From: Henricia sp. BOLD:AAB3569
Lineage: Eukaryota; Echinodermata; Asteroidea; Spinulosida; Echinasteridae
Direction of reading: 5' to 3'
NCBI GenBank assembly: GCA_037783545.1
Contig: JBBELK010000376.1
Coordinates: 868,001-932,000 of the forward strand
DNA length: 64,000 nt
The position numbers and the translations under genes were made by a program. Of the stretch, positions 11,580 through 22,400 are shown one piece after another. The notes below the pieces were generated by a model. It was not told where the DNA came from, did no database searches, and saw only the letters and a program-made list of their open reading frames with translations. Position 1 is the stretch's first letter. Each line of letters opens with the position of its first letter.

Positions 11580-12380
11580 CAGCATTTAGGCTTTTTTCGA
11601 TAGTCCAAACATCCCTCATGCCGACGTGGATTTTTATTATTTTTTAATTGTCGGTTTTAAGTGGATAAATTGCAAGCAAACGTGCGCTTTTCGAAAATGA
11701 GATTTTCGCGATTTCTAAAACGCTCATTAGGTATTCATGATATGCGCGTGACCCCGTGACGCAATCCTGAGAAAGAGAAGTCAACACGATTGTTAGCTCC
11801 ATACGTTTAAACGCACAAAACTTGGCATACCGTCTCTGTTAGATAGTGCTTTTTGAAGAATTTTGTTTTACCAGGCACTATGAAAAAAAAAGAGCAGAAA
11901 GATTTTCTTTTCTATTACCAAGAGAGAGAAAAATGAGTCGCTCATTCTAACTTGTACCGGGCGATGTTCAAACACGTGGGAACTTCCCCCGCAGTGAACC
12001 GTCCTATGCTGTACACAGACCGCTGTGAATGCCGTTCGTTCCGTGACAAAACCACCCATCGCAATGCACCAGTATTTACTTCAAAAGAGCTTCATTGTGA
12101 GCCACAATTTCACCGTTTTTTCACCAAACAGGTAATAGTAGAGTGTTGTCATATTACATGAAGTGTTTTTCACGTTTGTATTTTGAATTACAAGGACAAA
12201 ACAGGCATGATAAACATTCACTTCGTGTATTTTCCATTCAATACTGCACAGGCCGTTTTGTATGATTCTCAGGATGACGTCAAAACCCTGTTGATAAACA
12301 AGCCAAGTGAGGGTCGGAACTGCTTTACGTTTTAAGCAAAAGCCTGTCGATTTTTTTTGTGAAAAACAAGTTGTGATGGT
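11580..12380 (-). repeat. Dispersed repeat family C, copy 1 (inverted)
   Basis: Non-coding repeat. Its reverse complement is found at 60535-61270, and parts at 43285-43860 and 29170-29310. Shared landmarks are GTCACGGAACGAACGGCAT, CTCTCTCTTGGTAATA, ACCATCACAACTTGTTTT and GTGCAAATGCTGGATTTT. The ends are not defined well enough to name a class. Confidence 0.75.
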
Positions 12381-12491
12381 GTTGTAGAGTCATACCTATG
12401 TATCTCGATGTTTAGGCAGTTTCTAGGCATTGAGATGTCGACAGACATGGAATGCGCTATATAAGAACTTGCTATTATTATTATTATTATA
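12381..12491 (+). mobile_element. SINE-like 3' tail
   Basis: Contains ACCTATGTATCTCGATGTTTAG and AATGCGCTATATAAGAACTTG followed by (TAT)n at 12471-12491. A matching ACCTATGTATCTCAATGTTTAG occurs in the SINE at about 27480-27505. The arrangement of a GCGCTATATAA motif and TAT-repeat tail is typical of tRNA-derived SINE 3' ends. Confidence 0.55.
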
Positions 12492-12534
12492 CACCTCCAT
12501 GATAAACAGAAAAACTTTAAAAAAATGTGTTTAA

Positions 12535-12620
12535 CAAGAGCCGCTGCTATCTACAGCAGCGTGTAAGTCGGCTAACAAGAGCCGCCACACACGGCGCTTC
12601 ATATGAGGCACTTACTGCAT
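12535..12620. repeat. CGGCTAACAAGAGCCG hairpin motif, site 1
   Basis: AAGTCGGCTAACAAGAGCCG occurs here (about 12567) next to an imperfect copy (AACAAGAGCCG, 12533). The same 20-mer recurs three times at 17789-17900. CGGCT and AGCCG can pair as a small stem with an AACAAG loop. Confidence 0.6.
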
Positions 12621-12659
12621 GCAGCATGTAAGTAAAGTAGGTATGACACCCTATTTTTA

Positions 12660-13025
12660 ATTTGTTTTCAGAATGGGTCAAGTCATACATCAAATCAAAG
12701 CTTATGTCATGAAAAAAACAATGGAAAAATAATTAATTTCATATGAGGTTCCGTTAAAAAGTTATACTACTTTAAAAATGACCAAAGTGCAAACTGTTCT
12801 GCCGGTTTTTAAAATGTCGCCCAGCATTACATATTTTTTTATTTGTTTAGAAAATGGGTCAAATCATACATTAAATGAAAGTTTGTGATGAAAGAAAAAC
12901 GATGGAAAAAGAATTAATTTGATATGACGTTCCGTTAAGAAGTTATACTACTTTTAAAATGACCAAACTTAAAGTGCAAACTGTTCTGCCGTTTTTTTGG
13001 GAAATGCTGCCCAGCATTACATATA
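12660..13025. repeat. Tandem duplication, about 180 bp, two copies
   Basis: 12660-12838 and 12839-13025 share AATGGGTCAA, CATACAT, TTCCGTTAA, AAGTTATACTACTTT, GTGCAAACTGTTCTGCCG and GCCCAGCATTACATAT in the same order with about 180 bp spacing. They have diverged by substitutions and small indels. Non-coding. Confidence 0.85.
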
Positions 13026-13305
13026 AAACTGCTTGTGTTAATCACAGGGATGTGATTTTTAAGGTTTTTTCCTGAAATCAGGTTTTTTTGGCCAAAAAAC
13101 ATGACCCCTGTGAATCGTGTGAATCCCACGCCGTAATGGCTTCACGCTGCGCGCTCGCAATTTCAGGTTTTTTTCTTCAAACATCCAATCACATCCTTGT
13201 AATCAATATTGGGTACCAAACCTAATCAAATTACATGTGGTTACCGTAATTAACTTTTCAGTGGACACAAAAAATGGGATATGCTGTGTTTCATCACGAG
13301 ATGAA

Positions 13306-13812
13306 CTATTGAAAAGAGAACCTTATTCCTTCAAATTCGTCAGGAAACGGCATGAACGGAGGCGTTACAGCTGATGCTTCTGAAATTGAATCATCTAAAA
13401 TGAATGTCTCATCATGATCCTCTGGAACGACTGTCTCATCATCCGGAATAAATGTCTCATCATCTGGCATGAATGTCTCATCAGAATCAATGGGAATTAA
13501 TGTCTCATCACTGAATGTCTCAGCACTGTTTTATTTATTTAAACTAAATTTAACTAAAACGTCTTGCCTGTTTATTATTATATTAATATTTCTGACTTTT
13601 AATGAATCTTATGTATATACCTTAATTGTTTTATAGTATTGTTTTTACATTCAGGGCCTCGTGGGAGACCACATTAATGTGAATGAGTCACCGATTAAAG
13701 ATCAGATATAAATAAATCAATGGGAATGAATGTCTCATCATCTAGCATGATTGTCTCATCAGAATCAAATGTCTCATCAGAATCAAATGTCTCATCAGAA
13801 TCAAATCCCTCG
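13306..13812 (-). pseudogene. Acidic (D/S)DETF-repeat reading frame, interrupted
   Basis: On the minus strand an open frame ending at a TAG (13306-13308) encodes a string of acidic repeats: ETFIPDD, ETFMPDD, ETVVPEDHD, ETFILDD. These are followed by a tail SISEASAVTPPFMPFPDEFE. The upstream part of the same repeat, (FDSDET)n then IMLDDETFIPID, lies at 13721-13812. An inserted LINE-like tail (13531-13718) separates the two halves. The repeats are a 9- to 10-residue acidic motif with shifting spacing. I do not recognise the protein. It looks like the C-terminus of an acidic or transactivation-like tail, or a repeat array that happens to be open. There is no start codon or upstream exon that I can support. 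Confidence 0.4.
13531..13718 (+). mobile_element. LINE 3' end inserted in the DETF array
   Basis: A short AT-rich segment with GGGCCTCGTGGGAGACCAC and ending in ATATAAATAAA, the kind of 3' UTR and tail seen in CR1/L2-like LINEs. It splits the GTCTCATCA array. The repeated nature of the target prevents a clean call of the target-site duplication. Confidence 0.5.
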
Positions 13813-13819
13813 CTGCTTT

Positions 13820-13980
13820 CTTATCTAAACACCTCAACAAAAGTAAGTTCCCCCCTAAATAATTGCTTATATCTCCCAAAGTAATTTTCGGAATTACACG
13901 AAACTTGGTTATGCATGAATGAGCAGCATTTAAAGGTGAAATTGACACTTTTCAAAAATTGCAAAATGCGGTCAACAATT
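13820..13980. repeat. Direct repeat D, copy 1
   Basis: Shares AACACCTCAACAAAAGTAAG, AATTGCTTATATCTCCCAAAG, GAATTACACGAAACTTGGT and GCAAAATGCGGTCAACAATT with 16045-16262. Copy 1 lacks an internal segment of about 60 bp present in copy 2 (16131-16190). The two copies bracket the Tc1 element. Confidence 0.85.
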
Positions 13981-14012
13981 TTTTCACACATGTCAGTGTT
14001 GGTCCTCAGTTC

Positions 14013-15470
14013 TCAATATATTGTGTAACCACCGTGATGTTGTATCACCTGACGACATCGATCACGCATTGTGTTGATGAGACGGGTGATCCTCCGCTGT
14101 GGAAGAACAATCCACTCCTCCTGCAGCATCTGGGGCAAGTCCTGGAGTGTTGTTTGATCATCAATTCTCCGATCAAGTGCCCGTTTCAGTTGATCCCACA
14201 AATGCTCTATGGGATTGAGATCTGGGGAGTTTGCCGGCCATATCATCCGGTCAAGTCCTTGATTCTCTAAAAGCTCATTGACCACTGTGTGGACGTGCAT
14301 TGTCATCCATTAAAACAAATCCCTCACCGATGCCAGCTGCAAAAGGTAGGACATCTGGTTCCAAAACTTGGGCAATGTAACGATTGCCATTCAAGTTTCC
14401 TTGGATGGGGACAAGGGCTGTTTTCTGCCTGGCGCTTATTCCTACCCACGCCATGACACTTCCTCCTCCAAATGCTGTCACAGGCTGGACAGAGCATTCC
14501 GCATGCCTTTCACCATGCCGAAGCCATACCCGTTTTCTTCCGTCAATAGGGAGGTTTCGCACCGTCACGGATACCGATACGGATACGGATACGTCATGAC
14601 TCTATGCGCTTCTCGTGACGCGTAACCGTAGTACACATGTTTTCATACGCGTGAATAACGGGTATCGGCCTCCATATACGCGTAGCATAAAAACAGATAC
14701 CGGTTATGCAGATTTTTCGCTTTTTTCGTGAAGGATTAATAAGTTGTATGCATTTTGTTTTGTTTGTGATGTATCTTCCATGAATACCGATCGAATTTAA
14801 TGAGTCATGCCCACGAGAAAGTGAGTAAAATCAGCTGAAAACAAAGCCAAGCGCAGAGCAGATTTAGCAGATCGTATTCACACAGTGCGAAACCCAGTTC
14901 AGTGTATTACGCATCAACGTGAACGGTTACCGTTATCATATCCGTATTCGTAACCGTATTCGTCACCTTGCGAAATCTCCCTAATATGGCGAAGACGTGA
15001 CAGACGCGTACCTCATCGGTAAAAAGCACATTCGCCCACTGTTCCCGTGTCCAACGGGAGTGATTTCTTGCCCATTGAAGACGTGATATTTTGTGGCGAA
15101 ACAAGAGTAAAGCTTTCTTAACCGCAGGCGACGAGCGTGCAGTCTTGCAGCATGGAGGCGTCTCCTCACTGTCTGATCACTAATCCTCCTCCCAGCCCCA
15201 GCAACTCCCTGTAACTGGTCTCGGATCTCACGTGCTGTACATGATCTTCTTCTGAGTGCGACATTGACCATGAAGCGATCATCTGCAGGGGTAGTAACTT
15301 TTGGTCGACCAGTTCTTGGCAAGTCGGCGACAGCTCCAGTAAAGTCGAATTTTGAATGCAATTTTCTTATTGCATTTGGACTTACTCCCATCATACGGGC
15401 TACTTGTTTTACAGGCGTAAGGGCCTCTAGCAGGCCTATGGCAATAGCCCTGTCTTGAATGGACATGCGT
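14013..15470 (-). pseudogene. Tc1/mariner (DD34E-type) transposase, broken
   Basis: Cut-and-paste transposase of the Tc1 group, read from 15470 downwards. The N-terminal helix-turn-helix region starts MPRMSIQDRAIAIGLLEAL and includes the GRPKVTTPADDRF linker (GRPR-like) and a second HTH (RRRLHAARLHARR). The first catalytic Asp is in ANVLFTDE (about 15025). After the nested MITE the frame resumes with RVWLRHGERH and GGGSVMAWVGIS. The second Asp is in LMDDNARPH (about 14290) and the Glu in NSPDLNPIEHLWD (about 14190). Frameshifts occur near 15100 and 14285, where a few bases and two residues seem lost between Asp2 and Glu. The MITE separates the DDE core. Clearly dead. Confidence 0.88.
14549..14982. 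mobile_element. MITE nested in the Tc1 transposase
   Basis: A 434-bp insert with inverted ends GGGAGGTTTCGCACCGTCAC and (other end, complement) GGGAGATTTCGCAAGGTGAC. It is flanked by AATA on both sides (14545-14548, 14983-14986). It breaks the transposase codon just after TDEVRVCHVFAI, and removing it rejoins the frame. Both subterminal regions carry runs of GATACGGATACGG. The short AATA/ATA duplication does not decide the superfamily. Confidence 0.75.
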
Positions 15471-15576
15471 GGCATTTTCTTACAACACTGCTGAACACTA
15501 CAAATGAAGTTAAACTGCTTAGTGCAGTCACGGTGCATGAACACCACAATATACTGAGGATCAAAACTACGTACTG

Positions 15577-16044
15577 AAGCTGTACATGTTACCTTTTTTC
15601 TCGCCGAAATCGATAAAAGTTCGACGAAAAACAGATTTTTCTAGGGCTTTTTTGGAATGCATTTTTGAGATTTGTAATTTTTAATGATTTTCGCAGTTAA
15701 AAGTGGAAGGAAACAGAGTAAAGACCCAATAATCATGTTCATCAGGTTTTTTGAGTGGTCATTAATTTTAATTCAGTTTCGCATACGAAATATTTGCGAA
15801 AACTAAAACAGTGTTGGCGCGCTTTTTCTTGCGCTGGTTTTTTGAGAGACATGGGTGCGTTCTGTTCCACGCATTGACTCCTAGTACATATCCCGACGCG
15901 TTGTATAACACATCCCTGAATATTTTTTCTTTAGACTATAGCCCTTGGGTTTATTAAATTTTATTGACATTTAATATAACTTTTTGCACTTTGCTGTTCG
16001 TATTTTCATCAGTATTGTTTTTTTTTCCTCCAGAATCATGGTAT
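15577..16044. other. Spacer, no gene seen
   Basis: AT-rich sequence with no recognised coding or repeat content. Confidence 0.45.
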
Positions 16045-16262
16045 GTAAACACCTCAACAAAAGTAAGTTCCCCCCTAAATAATTGCTTATATCTCCCAAA
16101 GTAAATTTCGGAATTACACGAAACTTGGTGTGAATGATTAGTGTAATGTATGGAACGTGCATTCCAAGTGGTGGGTCCATACCTAATGTTATGCATGAAT
16201 GAGCAGCATTTAAAGGTGAAATTGACACTTTTCAAAAATTGCAAAATGCGGTCAACAATTCC
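16045..16262. repeat. Direct repeat D, copy 2
   Basis: Second copy of the segment at 13820-13980. It is fuller, with the extra GTGAATGATTAGTGTAATG segment. Confidence 0.85.
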
Positions 16263-16624
16263 CCATTTCTTTTTACACATCACATGAGCGTTGTCTTCAC
16301 AGTGCAGTGATGTTGTATAGCGCCCTCAAGAGTTTGTAGTTTTGAGAAAGAGTTGGAAAATTTCCATCATACTTAAAAATGGCAGCGTTCGCGATGGAAG
16401 CGCTTCAAAGTTCCCTCTCTTAAATTAGACAAAAAGTATACAAAAGGGAAATTTTAGCTAAAAACAGCTGGATATGTCTGTAAGTATACATATTTTCTTC
16501 ACTTCTGTCAATTTTGATGGTGCTATGTAATGTTTCCGTTTTGTTGAGAAATCCTGATTTGAAAAACAAAACAGGTATTTTTTTTCGTTTAGGGGGCCTC
16601 GCTAGCGCTAGGGCCTACATTAAA
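16263..16624. other. Spacer, no gene seen
   Basis: No motif recognised. Confidence 0.4.
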
Positions 16625-17733
16625 GTAACAAAGATTTTAAGGAAATTACCTCCTGGAATCAACAGATAATGTAATTTTAAGAAATACTTCCCACTTGCAC
16701 TTTTGTCTCAAACGTTGCCTTTCTGTAAAAAAAAAATCACATTTGCTCGTGTAAAAATTGCATTCAGCAGTTAGTGCACAAGATAACCATTCCCGCGCGC
16801 GCAGGGCCCCCTGTTGTCGCGCTTACACACAGACCGCTCGCCGCGTAATTTTGTGCAGTATTAAACTCTCATTTATTTATCTCAGAAATGCAACATTTGC
16901 GACAGAAGTGCAAGTGGGAAGTACAGTAGCTAAGATAATCTCAGCTCTTTTTTTATCATTTTTCATTGGGATGTGGTCTTTTCACGTGTAGAGCTGAGAG
17001 AAGTTATGAACATGAACCCGCCATCGCAAAAACAGGACAAAACTAATGTGTCATTTTCTCACCGTGACACACTAATTCCCCCTAAAACTCACCCAAACCT
17101 TGCCAGGCATAACCACTACGCAGGTCCTTGAGGGAAATAACCAGCCACGATGATTATTTTGCCAACAATTCCAGCAAAACAAACCGGTATGCTCACAGCC
17201 TAACCGTTGTCATGTTGTGTTTAAAAAGTCTATCTGCCTAGTCTGTGTACAAAGGAATACCAATGCGCATTGGTTACCAGACTTGACCTTAACGTCTGGA
17301 CGTAAAGGTCAAGTCTGGTAACCAATGCGCATTGGTATTCCTTTGTACACAGACTAGACGGCTAGGCTGTGAGCATACCGGTTTGTTTTGCTGGAATTGT
17401 TGGCAAAATAATCATCGTGGCTGGTTATTTCCCTCAAGGACCTGCGTAGTGGTTATGCCTGGCAAGGTTTGGGTGAGTTTTAGGGGGAATTAGTGTGTCA
17501 CGGTGAGAAAATGACACATTTGTTTTGTCCTGTTTTTGCGATGGCGGGTTCATGTTCATAACTTCTCTCAGCTCTACACGTGAAAAGACCACATCCCAAT
17601 GAAAAATGATAAAAAAAGAGCTGAGATTATCTTAGCTAGAAGTACAGTATATATCTTAGAATTTGATAATCTGTTCATTCCATCCAGGAGGTAATTTCCT
17701 TAAAATCTTTGTTCAATGTATATGAAAAAAATA
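16625..17733. mobile_element. Family E repeat split by a foldback element
   Basis: The left part (16625-16926) and right part (17639-17733) match family E (7848-8228). Shared landmarks are GGAAATTACCTCCTGGAATC in one orientation and CCAGGAGGTAATTTCCTTAA plus GTTCAATGTATATGAAAAAA in the other. The 712-bp foldback element sits inside. Confidence 0.65.
16927..17638. mobile_element. Foldback element, 712 bp, 9-bp duplication
   Basis: Nearly the whole element is one giant inverted repeat. The left arm starts TAGCTAAGATAATCTCAGCT and the right arm ends with its exact complement. Pairing continues for over 330 bp to a short loop near 17291-17304 (AACGTCTGGACG). The left arm carries about 30 extra bases near 17205-17235. 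The exact 9-bp direct repeat GAAGTACAG flanks it (16918-16926 and 17639-17647), proving insertion into family E. There is no coding capacity. A 9-bp duplication fits Mutator-like transposition; the ends differ from those of the element at 9483. Confidence 0.9.
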
Positions 17734-17784
17734 ATTGTGTGCAGGCAGAATACAAAATGTTAAAAGCCGCGTACACCCGTTTAT

Positions 17785-17900
17785 ATGTAAGTCGGCTAAC
17801 AAGAGCCGCCACTGGCATCGTGAAGATAAAGTCCGCTAACAAGAGCCGTGAAGTTAGGAGACGTGAAGATAAAGTCGGCTAACAAGAGTCGTGAAGATTT
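17785..17900. repeat. CGGCTAACAAGAGCCG hairpin motif, site 2 (array)
   Basis: Three spaced copies of AAGTC(G/C)GCTAACAAGAG(C/T)CG at about 17789, 17829 and 17874. They are separated by ACGTGAAGATAA-type spacers. The motif also occurs at 12535-12590. Confidence 0.75.
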
Positions 17901-17905
17901 GTACG

Positions 17906-19444
17906 TCTAGCCAATGCGAGCATAGCGCTAATCGCTAGCTAAGCAGAGTCTGCATTAAAGCATATACCGCAGAGCATAATATTACATGCGAATTAACTAT
18001 TTGCATATTGAACCACAGTACAAGCAAAGCATAGCACCATAGCATTGAATAAAATAAGCACGCTTTGTACACTACACGATTTACCCAACATTAATGAATT
18101 TATAATGCAAGCTTGACAAGATCTAGATGTACATTGTGTAAATAGGCTGATTGGTTTGTTGGTTATTTCTAATTAAATTTGAACTTTAGAAAGGTTTCAG
18201 CCAATCATTTATTCCAAGTCAAGCCTATAAATTCAATGACATTAAAATGTTCGCAGGTTTCGCGTAGAGTCTAAATAAAGATTTGCGCGTATAAATTAAG
18301 TCTTTGCGACCCGCAAAAGCCCCATTTTAGAGGTCAAAGGTTCCTTGACTACACCCTCCCCTTTGAGGAAGCAGAATTATACGAAGCTACCACTACCACT
18401 ACCGTGAAGAGGCTTCATCGACAGCAGCCGTACTGGTGTGACACATCTCCTTACTACCTTCCCGTTTTTCATCGGTGAGAATTCTCTGACTGCTGACTGG
18501 TGTTTTGACGGCGCTCCCTGTATCTTTTCTTCCGATGCTCGGCACAGGGCCCCTTTGAAAGTTTCGGGTAGATTACGTTACAATCCTGGTGGCACCATGT
18601 TACTAGACACAATCTTGACGGAAGCGGTGGAAATTGCGTTACAGATCCGTTACACATTTGGCACCGTAGCACAAATTGCGTTACATTATCAATATGCAAC
18701 ATATAATGCATGTGCCAACCAAGTTCCACGTGTCCTAATATCTGGGATTGCCAGGTTTATAAATCTTCTACACAGCACCAAACTGCATAATCCGGAAGAA
18801 AATGGCGAAAAGTCACGCTAATTTGCGATATATATTTGTGCAAAAAAATCGCAACACATAAAGTATATAGCCGGCTCGAAACGCGCAGTGCGTTTTTCCG
18901 TTCGCGCAATTTGCGGTTGCTAGGCAAGTCATGCAAGTCATGCAAGTCCTTGCAAGTGACGTGAATAGAATTGCGTGGCATGTGCTTATCCAACATGTCC
19001 AAAGTTGATGATACCGACAGCTTTCCCTGACTGTTAGTTTGTGCTTAAAATATCAGCATATTTTCGTCGAATTTGATATGTATGTATGGTTCTTAAACCT
19101 TCCGTTCCTGGAAATGACAACGCCAAAGATATACATGTATAGAAATAAATTTGATGTCCATTAAAAGGCACCGGTAAAATAGCTCAAAATTATGTGCAAG
19201 TTTCATTCGCCTTATTTACATGTAGAGACATCGTAACCTGGACGTCACTCGTAATGCAATGATGAAGGCGACGTCCAACCTGGCCTAGGGTTAATACAAT
19301 TGTATGTGTTTCCTACCCGCCCAACAAAGTTGGAACTTGTGGTAGTTCATTGTAATGTTCCATGTGAATTATTTACAGTAGACCAACTCTTCAGATGTGG
19401 GCGGTGTCATCTGAAGTACATGTACATGTAGCCTTGCTGGCACC
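17906..19444. other. Upstream region of the ATMIN-like gene
   Basis: No gene recognised. The 127-codon plus frame at 18438-18821 lacks motifs. Short direct repeats GCAAGTCATGCAAGTCATGC lie at 18923-18945. A CRE-like GACGTCAC half-site near 19242 and repeated ACATGTACATGTA at 19417-19430 lie just upstream of the start codon. The transcription start is not identifiable by eye. Confidence 0.4.
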
Positions 19445-22400
19445 ATGACAACCATTGAAGTCATCTGCCCGTCTGTTGTAGACCTAACCGAGCGCCCTCA
19501 GCGCAATGTTCCCTGCACAGTGGAGGGCTGCGATAAGCTGCTGGCAACAACTACAGCTCTCAAAATGCACGTCATTAAGCGACATGGAATTTACAAGGTA
19601 CATGTATGTGTGCGAGACTTGTTCAATCAAAATTGTGTGCAATGCTACAGAGAAAGTGTATAGACCGTATCAAATAGCCGCCATTTCGTGGGGCACCTTT
19701 TGTTACTTAAACCTTTCAACAGTGGAAGAACAATATGTGCAACCATGCATGTCCTCAAGGAACAAAGAAACTGCCCCACAAAGTGGCAGCTATTCAATAC
19801 AGTCTATACATGACACCGCATTTTGCAGCGTTGCAAATTGCAGTGTTTTACAAAGGAGTTGTATGTACATGTAGGCTCACATGTACACGCACAACGTCAC
19901 AATATGACTCAATCAGATATGACCCAATCTTGCTCCACCTGTACATTCTACATGTACATGTATGTACATACAAGTTGCTTGAGTTTCCAAAGAGAATCAA
20001 AAATGAATCCTTAGTGTGAAAGAAAAAAATACTGCAAACTCAGAAAGGTCATTCCACAACGGATCAAGTGACACACCCTGTTACTGACAGTAAAGCGGCT
20101 TTTCAGGGAAAGATCTAAGTTTGGAGCTGCTACCTGTGACACACTGGAATACAATGTGTGTTCTGTATCCACCTGGCTCAAGCACAGTACCAACATGACT
20201 CTCGACATCATCAAGCTCAACAGCACCAAACTCGACTTTGACCCAACATCCAAGTGTCTTGAGGTCACCCTGGACTGAAGCCAAAACTCCCACCACATTA
20301 AAGCACTATTAGTAGTTGGCTCCGCAACAGAAGCTAGTTGGCACCAAAGAAGATACGCCGTTCCCACTCTCTACACCTCCACCCTGGCCCCACCCTCTGT
20401 ACCTCTTTTCTCTGCACCTCCTCCCTCTGCACCTCCTCCCTCTGCACCTCCTCCCTCCCTACCTCCTCCCTCCCTACCTCCTCCCTCCCTACCTCCTCCC
20501 TCTGCACCTCCTCCCTCTGGCTCCTCCCTTTGCACCTAAATTCTGGTTAAGGCCTATATAATATTGGTCTAAATATTTGTACTCCTACATGTACTTGAAG
20601 TTGCACGACCTACATGTATTGCTCGATTTTAAAATTTCTAGTTAAATTTGATTGTGTAACAATTTTATTTAAAGGCACAGGCTCATTAGCAATGCGAGCG
20701 CTCCAAATTTGTGCCACGAAATACGCAGCTCCATGCCTTTGCTATGGAGCTGCGTAATTCGTGGCACTAATTTGGCGCTTGCGCATTGATGACGAGCCTG
20801 TACCTTTAACAATGGCAATATCTCACAAATTAAAAAAATTAACTAAAGGTAATTGTACGTGTACTGTACACAAATTAATTTTGCTCTTTTTTTTCCAGAG
20901 GTGGCATTCCCCTATCACAAACACCTGGCGTGGAGGTTGTACATGTATATCCCCAGGACCCTGGCTAAAACTTGGCCTGAATAGACTACTAAAGTGTGAC
21001 ATCAGTTGCCATGGTAATTTGGTCTAAACATTCGCTGGTAATCTGAAACATCCATTGCTAATGCGCAGGAAAAAGGGTCGCTGCTTTTAGTGTTATACCC
21101 AATAACCATGGCAACACACAAAACATGACGTTTTCACTTTAGTACTCTATCTAGGCCCAATTGTCAGTTATCTTATTTCTACCCCTGGTTAATAGTTCAT
21201 AATATCATGACCTTACCTTTCAGGGCGCGAACTCCACGACTGCAACAACTGCAATTGCCTTTGTGCCCCTCTTGTAAATTGGAAAAATGCCTTGTTGCCC
21301 TGTAAAACTGCCCGGGCATACTTTCAAAGATGATACATACGTACATGTATCCAAGGCAATTTTAGTCTGGGCCCAAGACCATGGCGATCGTTATTAGATT
21401 GTGCACGCTTTGGATATTCCCGAAATAATGCAGCCTCTTGCAGCACTAACAGACCAGTTCGACAAGCTCATACCATGGTCTTGGGAATCCCTCCTGAGCT
21501 TCAGCATTGGGGGTGTTACCGGTTTATGTAAATAGGACCGTTGTCACGGTTACGTTCTACATGTTAAAAGTGTGCAGCTGCACAGGGTTTTATGATGGCA
21601 TACATGTACAAGGGACATCGCATACCACAGAAATATTTGCAAATATTTGCAATGTTGCAAACATCTTCACAAACAAATGTATTTTGCAATGTCATACGTC
21701 TTTGCAAACATGTTTGTAAATATATTAGCAAACATTTGCCAAGAAAATTATGTCACCGAAAAATATTACCAACGATAAAACGGTCCTGTTCGATGTTTCT
21801 TGTAAGCCGCCTTATATTTTTCAAACCATTCAAAGCGCGTGCACGCGCAACTGCATGCATTCTGACGCACTGCTGCATTTGGGTCACTCACTGATTGGTT
21901 CCCAAGGAAATCCTAGGCAAAAACAAAGAAAAAGTTAAACCAAGTGGACGAGATTTCCAAAAACTATGGTGTGAGCTTGTTGGACTGGTCTGTTAGTGCT
22001 CATTTTATTTTATTATATTTATTTCATTTTCCGGGATACAAATCACAGACAAATAAATTACACGCACATAATACATACATTATATACAAATAAACACTGA
22101 GCAGGAAACATAACAGAAAACAATACCCAAATAGCTCCCGCAGGATTACCCAAAAGAAACAAGTTTCTATCGAGGGGTTCTCCAAACTAATTGCAAGAGG
22201 ACGCACTATTTCAGCAGTATCCAGGCGTACACAATCCAATATCGATCACCATGGTCTTAATTGGGTCAAGACTATGCCCTCCTTGACTTCTAATTTGGGC
22301 CCTGCCTTTTGCATCCACAGAACAAATCTGAGAAAAATATGTTCTCCAAGCATCCGCAGTCCAACACCGCAGTTGTACAGAAACAGTACTTCTGTCCTGT

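Larger units (their letters stand above)
13994..15576 (-). mobile_element. Tc1-like transposon, inactive
   Basis: Inverted ends begin CAGTGTTGGTCCTCAGT at 13994 and, on the other strand, CAGTACGTAG...GATCCTCAGT from 15576. Both continue to ATATTGTG. The TA target duplication is no longer visible. The element carries one broken transposase on the minus strand and a nested MITE at 14549-14982. Confidence 0.85.

Noticed and set aside
13959..14625. Plus-strand frames of 71-103 codons
   Set aside because: Shadows of the minus-strand Tc1 transposase and its nested MITE.
18438..18821. 127-codon plus-strand frame upstream of the ATMIN-like gene
   Set aside because: No motif, no splice or codon-bias support, and a competing frame on the other strand.
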